Source: Nanobdellota archaeon (GTDB lineage: Archaea > Nanobdellota > Nanobdellia > Woesearchaeales > JAHJBD01). From it: a stretch of DNA of 8,622 bases. A program made the position numbers and the translations under genes. Of this stretch, positions 6,209-8,622 are shown in pieces. The notes under the pieces were generated by a model that was not told the origin of the DNA, ran no database searches, and saw only the letters and a list, made by a program, of their open reading frames with translations. The stretch is taken from positions 1 through 8,622 of the forward strand of contig JAHJBD010000030.1 in NCBI GenBank assembly GCA_018813725.1. The letters run 5' to 3'. How positions within the stretch are numbered: position 1 is the stretch's first letter; the number at the start of each line of letters is the position of its first letter.

Positions 6209-6216
6209 TTTAAAAA
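6209..6216 (-). promoter_or_regulatory. Internal TATA box for the GT2 gene, over the preceding stop codon
   Basis: On the minus strand TTTTTAAA, preceded by GTAAAGC, is centred 26.5 bases before the GT2 ATG at 6186. The same 8-mer and spacing occur at ugd. The box covers the last codon and part of the TAA stop (6210-6212) of the oxidoreductase gene, so the GT2 probably has a leaderless transcript as well as read-through from upstream. Confidence 0.55.
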
Positions 6217-7178
6217 GCTTTACATATAATAGAACTCTTAGCTGATTTAAGCAAAAGCTCAGCGACTTTGATAGCATAAAGCCCGTCTTCACCTGTTATC
6301 GGCACCTTTTCATCCTTTTCAACACACCTGACAAACGCCTCAATCTCAGCAAGCAACGGCTCTTTTTTCTCAACAGGAACGCTTACCCCCTTACCTTCTG
6401 TCACATTATCAAACTTTTGATTATAAGATGGATTCTCGTAAAATCCTAAATCTTGGGTAAGATAATTAGCCTTAAACATTCCCTTCTCACCAAATACCAT
6501 GATTTCCCTGATCTTTTTCGGTGACAGGTAATTGACATTCAGTTCAGCAATAATCTCATTCTCATATCTGAGTAGCGCAATAAGGCTATCCTCGTGGTTT
6601 GGATGGATCTTCTGTTGTGTCTCAGCGCACACCCTGATCAGTTTCTTCTCAATTAGGTAGCTTATCACATCGATATCATGGACAGAAAGGTCTGCAATAA
6701 CACCAACATCTGATATCCTTGCAGGAAACGGACCTATCCTCTGCACATCTATCTTATATATCCTGCCAAGCTCATGAATTTTTTTCTTGAGCTCAATAAT
6801 CGCTGGATTGAACCTTTCTATATGGCCTATCATCAGTTTAACATTATTCTTTGAAGCAGCATTGATAATATCTGCTCCATCAGCCGAATTTATTGCGATT
6901 GGTTTCTCCAATAATATGTTTACTTTCTTGCTTATTACTTTCAATGCTACCTCTTTATGTAGGTGTGTAGGAACAACTACAGAAACAATATCTATTTCTT
7001 CGTTATCTAACATCTCCTCGTAGTCTGAATAAAACTTTGTCCCATAGGATTCAGCAACCTCTCCTCTTGAGCTATCTCTATCAGCAATAGCTACCAATTT
7101 AACATTATCAAGGTAGGAATATATCCTTGCATGGTTTCTTCCCATTGAACCAGCGCCGATAACAGCTGCATTTAACAT
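6210..7178 (-). CDS. Gfo/Idh/MocA family oxidoreductase, probable nucleotide-sugar 3-dehydrogenase
   Basis: This 322-residue NAD(P)-dependent enzyme has an N-terminal Rossmann fold with GAGSMG at 8-13 and an acidic cap at D33. The family catalytic EKP motif is at 91-93 (K92), followed by GHIERFNP (118-125). The C-terminal alpha/beta domain carries D-x-x-x-H-D-I-D (163-170) with the expected catalytic His167. Length is normal. In this family, members paired with a DegT aminotransferase oxidise the 3-hydroxyl of UDP-GlcNAc or UDP-GlcNAc-uronate (GnnA, WlbA/WbpB types) to a ketone, which the aminotransferase converts to a 3-amine. That pairing is exactly what is seen here, with the start codon 7 bases inside the aminotransferase gene. 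The exact substrate is inferred. No Shine-Dalgarno is visible, so coupling is likely. Confidence 0.82.
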   Translation of the reverse strand: MLNAAVIGAGSMGRNHARIYSYLDNVKLVAIADRDSSRGEVAESYGTKFYSDYEEMLDNEEIDIVSVVVPTHLHKEVALKVISKKVNILLEKPIAINSADGADIINAASKNNVKLMIGHIERFNPAIIELKKKIHELGRIYKIDVQRIGPFPARISDVGVIADLSVHDIDVISYLIEKKLIRVCAETQQKIHPNHEDSLIALLRYENEIIAELNVNYLSPKKIREIMVFGEKGMFKANYLTQDLGFYENPSYNQKFDNVTEGKGVSVPVEKKEPLLAEIEAFVRCVEKDEKVPITGEDGLYAIKVAELLLKSAKSSIICKAF

Positions 7179-8263
7179 TTTATCGCATCGATTATTTTCT
7201 TAATCTCTTCTTTTGTTACACTCGGGTGGACTGGCAAGCTTAATACCTTTTTAGAAGCATTCTCAGAAACCGGAAAATCTCCTTCCTTGTAGCCCATCCT
7301 TGAGAAATGCGGATGCAGATGCAAAGGTTTAGGATAAAATACTGCAGAACCAATACCCTTTTGATGCAACTCTTCTTTTAGTTCATCTCGTGTAAGTTTA
7401 TATCCGTCTACACGGATTGTATACTGATGAAAAACATGTTTGACATTAATGTTAACAACTGGAACAGCAATTCCTTTAACCTCTTTTAGTCCGTCAGTTA
7501 GCATTTTAGCATTTTCAATCCTGGTGTTTGTGTACTCTTCAATCTTTTCAAGTTGTCCAAGCGCTATTGCAGCGTGCAGATCAGTCATACGATAATTGTA
7601 ACCAAGGTCATGATATTCATATCTTGTCTGCTCTGATTGCCCATGGTGCCTGAACCTTCTAACTAATTCAGCATATTCATCATTATTCGTAGTAACAATC
7701 CCACCCTCTCCACTGATCATATTTTTTGTAGCATAAAGTGAGAAACATCCTATATCACCTAAGCTACCGGCCTTTTTGCCACTATATTCAGCATTTACAG
7801 CCTGGCAGGCATCCTCAATAACTTTTAATCCATTCTCATCAGCAATCTTTCTTATGGCTTTAACTTCAAAAGGCTGGCCATACAAGTCAACTGCAATTAT
7901 GGCTTTGGTCTTATCAGTGATCTTTTCTTTTATCTTTTCAGGATCAATATTATATGTGTCTGGTTTGATATCAACAAACACAGGTTTTGCCCCCTGCATA
8001 AGGATAGGATTTACAGTTGCTACAAAAGTGAATGGTACAGTAATCACTTCATCACCAGGACCAACACCAATAGCATAAAGTGCAGCGTGTATTGCAGCTG
8101 TACCAGAATTCACAGCGATGGCATGTTTTACACCGCAAAGTTTTGCAAACTTCTCTTCAAGCTCCTTTACCTTAGGGCCTTGGGCAAGCATACCGCTGTC
8201 CAATACTTCATTTACTAGTTGTTTTTCTCGTTCACCGATGATTGGTTTTGCTATTGGTATCAT
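7172..8263 (-). CDS. DegT/DnrJ/EryC1/StrS aminotransferase for a nucleotide sugar
   Basis: This 363-residue PLP enzyme transfers an amino group (usually from glutamate) to a keto-sugar nucleotide. Family landmarks appear in order: NSGTAAIHA (52-60) for cofactor phosphate binding, the P-F-T-F segment (77-80), E-D-A-C-Q (150-154) with D151 facing the pyridine nitrogen, the internal-aldimine Lys180 in YATKN just before SGEGG, GYNYRMTDLHAA (221-232), and a late Y-P-K-P-L-H segment (310-315). D151 is followed by Ala-Cys where many relatives have Ala-Ala. The adjoining 3-dehydrogenase-like gene suggests a 3-aminosugar product (GnnB/WbpE/WlbC-like role); a 4-amino product is an alternative. The start ATG overlaps the HAD stop as ATGA. 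A GAGGT at 8276-8280 (minus), 12 bases upstream, may assist initiation. Confidence 0.9.
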   Translation of the reverse strand: MIPIAKPIIGEREKQLVNEVLDSGMLAQGPKVKELEEKFAKLCGVKHAIAVNSGTAAIHAALYAIGVGPGDEVITVPFTFVATVNPILMQGAKPVFVDIKPDTYNIDPEKIKEKITDKTKAIIAVDLYGQPFEVKAIRKIADENGLKVIEDACQAVNAEYSGKKAGSLGDIGCFSLYATKNMISGEGGIVTTNNDEYAELVRRFRHHGQSEQTRYEYHDLGYNYRMTDLHAAIALGQLEKIEEYTNTRIENAKMLTDGLKEVKGIAVPVVNINVKHVFHQYTIRVDGYKLTRDELKEELHQKGIGSAVFYPKPLHLHPHFSRMGYKEGDFPVSENASKKVLSLPVHPSVTKEEIKKIIDAIKC

Positions 8264-8622
8264 ATTCTTTTGATTACCTCTGAAATATCATTTATTATAT
8301 GGTCTGGTTTTGTTTTTCGCAGGAAGTTTTCAGATCTTAAACCAGATTTTACAGCAAACACCGGGATATTCAGCTCTTTTGCGGCATTAATATCATCTTC
8401 TGTATCACCTATGATAATACTATTGTTTTTATTAAAGTATTCATTGTTATTTATATACTTGTGCTTAGATAGGCCCTGGCTAACGATTATCAAGCCATCA
8501 AAAAGTTTAGCCATATTTAACTCATCCAATTGATCCATTAGGTTGCTTTTTGATTTTCTAAACGTTGTAAGTATAATATAATGGTCTTTTTTGAGTTGAT
8601 TTAATGTTTCTCTGGCTTTAGG
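8260..8622 (-). CDS. HAD-superfamily phosphatase, partial (N-terminus beyond right edge)
   Basis: The frame is open from the window edge to a TGA at 8260-8262, giving the C-terminal 120 residues of a haloacid-dehalogenase-type hydrolase. Reading in from the edge, 28 codons precede the first visible Met at 8538; they belong to the protein, so that Met is internal. HAD motif II is in ILTTFRK, the conserved lysine of motif III is probably in SKHKY, and motif IV is GDTEDDINAAK. Motif I, with the nucleophilic Asp, lies outside the window. The form looks like the phosphoglycolate-phosphatase branch (cap C1), acting on small phosphate esters; a sugar-phosphate substrate is suggested only by its neighbours. 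It overlaps the aminotransferase start by ATGA. It looks richer in Asn/Lys/Ile codons than its neighbours, by eye. Confidence 0.75.
   Translation of the reverse strand, partial: PKARETLNQLKKDHYIILTTFRKSKSNLMDQLDELNMAKLFDGLIIVSQGLSKHKYINNNEYFNKNNSIIIGDTEDDINAAKELNIPVFAVKSGLRSENFLRKTKPDHIINDISEVIKRI

Noticed and set aside
8260..8538. A complete 92-residue protein starting at the Met at 8538
   Set aside because: The frame stays open for another 28 codons to the window edge and those codons encode HAD motif II, so the gene is longer and truncated by the window.
1..8622. CRISPR arrays, insertion sequences, att sites, toxin-antitoxin or defence systems
   Set aside because: No regularly spaced repeats, terminal inverted repeats, transposase or integrase motifs, or tRNA-linked duplications were found on either strand by reading.

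Overview
This window looks like a compact archaeal chromosome segment, probably from a DPANN-type lineage such as Woesearchaeota or Pacearchaeota. The lineage is inferred from gene style, not proven. Supporting signs are an RqcH/NFACT (Rqc2/Tae2) type ribosome-rescue gene, archaeal TATA boxes about 26 bases upstream of start codons (so leaderless mRNAs), a stand-alone 5S rRNA gene with its own TATA box and T-tract terminator, and a large sequon-rich surface protein with a poly-glycine linker and a C-terminal membrane anchor. The sequence is fairly AT-rich and almost every base is coding.

Layout. Bases 85-1194 (+) encode an RqcH-like protein that stops before the usual C-terminal NFACT-R domain. 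It converges on, and overlaps by 8 bases, a 612-residue Ig-like surface glycoprotein (1187-3025, -). The only sizeable intergenic stretch (3026-3284) holds the surface-gene promoter, a complete 5S rRNA gene (+), its T7 terminator and the promoter of the next gene. A two-gene (+) operon follows: UDP-glucose 6-dehydrogenase (3285-4583) and a sugar-1-phosphate nucleotidyltransferase (4580-5311), joined by an ATGA overlap. It converges with a four-base TTAA stop overlap on a (-) gene row that reads, in transcription order, HAD-family phosphatase (partial, runs off the right edge), DegT/DnrJ/EryC1/StrS aminotransferase, Gfo/Idh/MocA oxidoreductase and a membrane-anchored GT2 glycosyltransferase. 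The first three are joined by short overlaps; the GT2 also has a good TATA box of its own.

Function. Apart from rqcH and the 5S gene, the window reads as a surface-glycan locus. The nucleotidyltransferase and Ugd would supply UDP-glucose and then UDP-glucuronate. The oxidoreductase and aminotransferase would make a 3-amino (or similar) nucleotide sugar. The GT2 resembles polyprenyl-phosphate sugar transferases that load a lipid carrier. The neighbouring surface protein, with about 35 N-X-S/T sites, is a plausible acceptor. No oligosaccharyltransferase (AglB) or acetyltransferase lies in the window. I do not see a clearly new biological system. The most unusual points are the truncated RqcH with two Asp-to-Glu changes at positions important in its homologues, and the very uniform promoter geometry.
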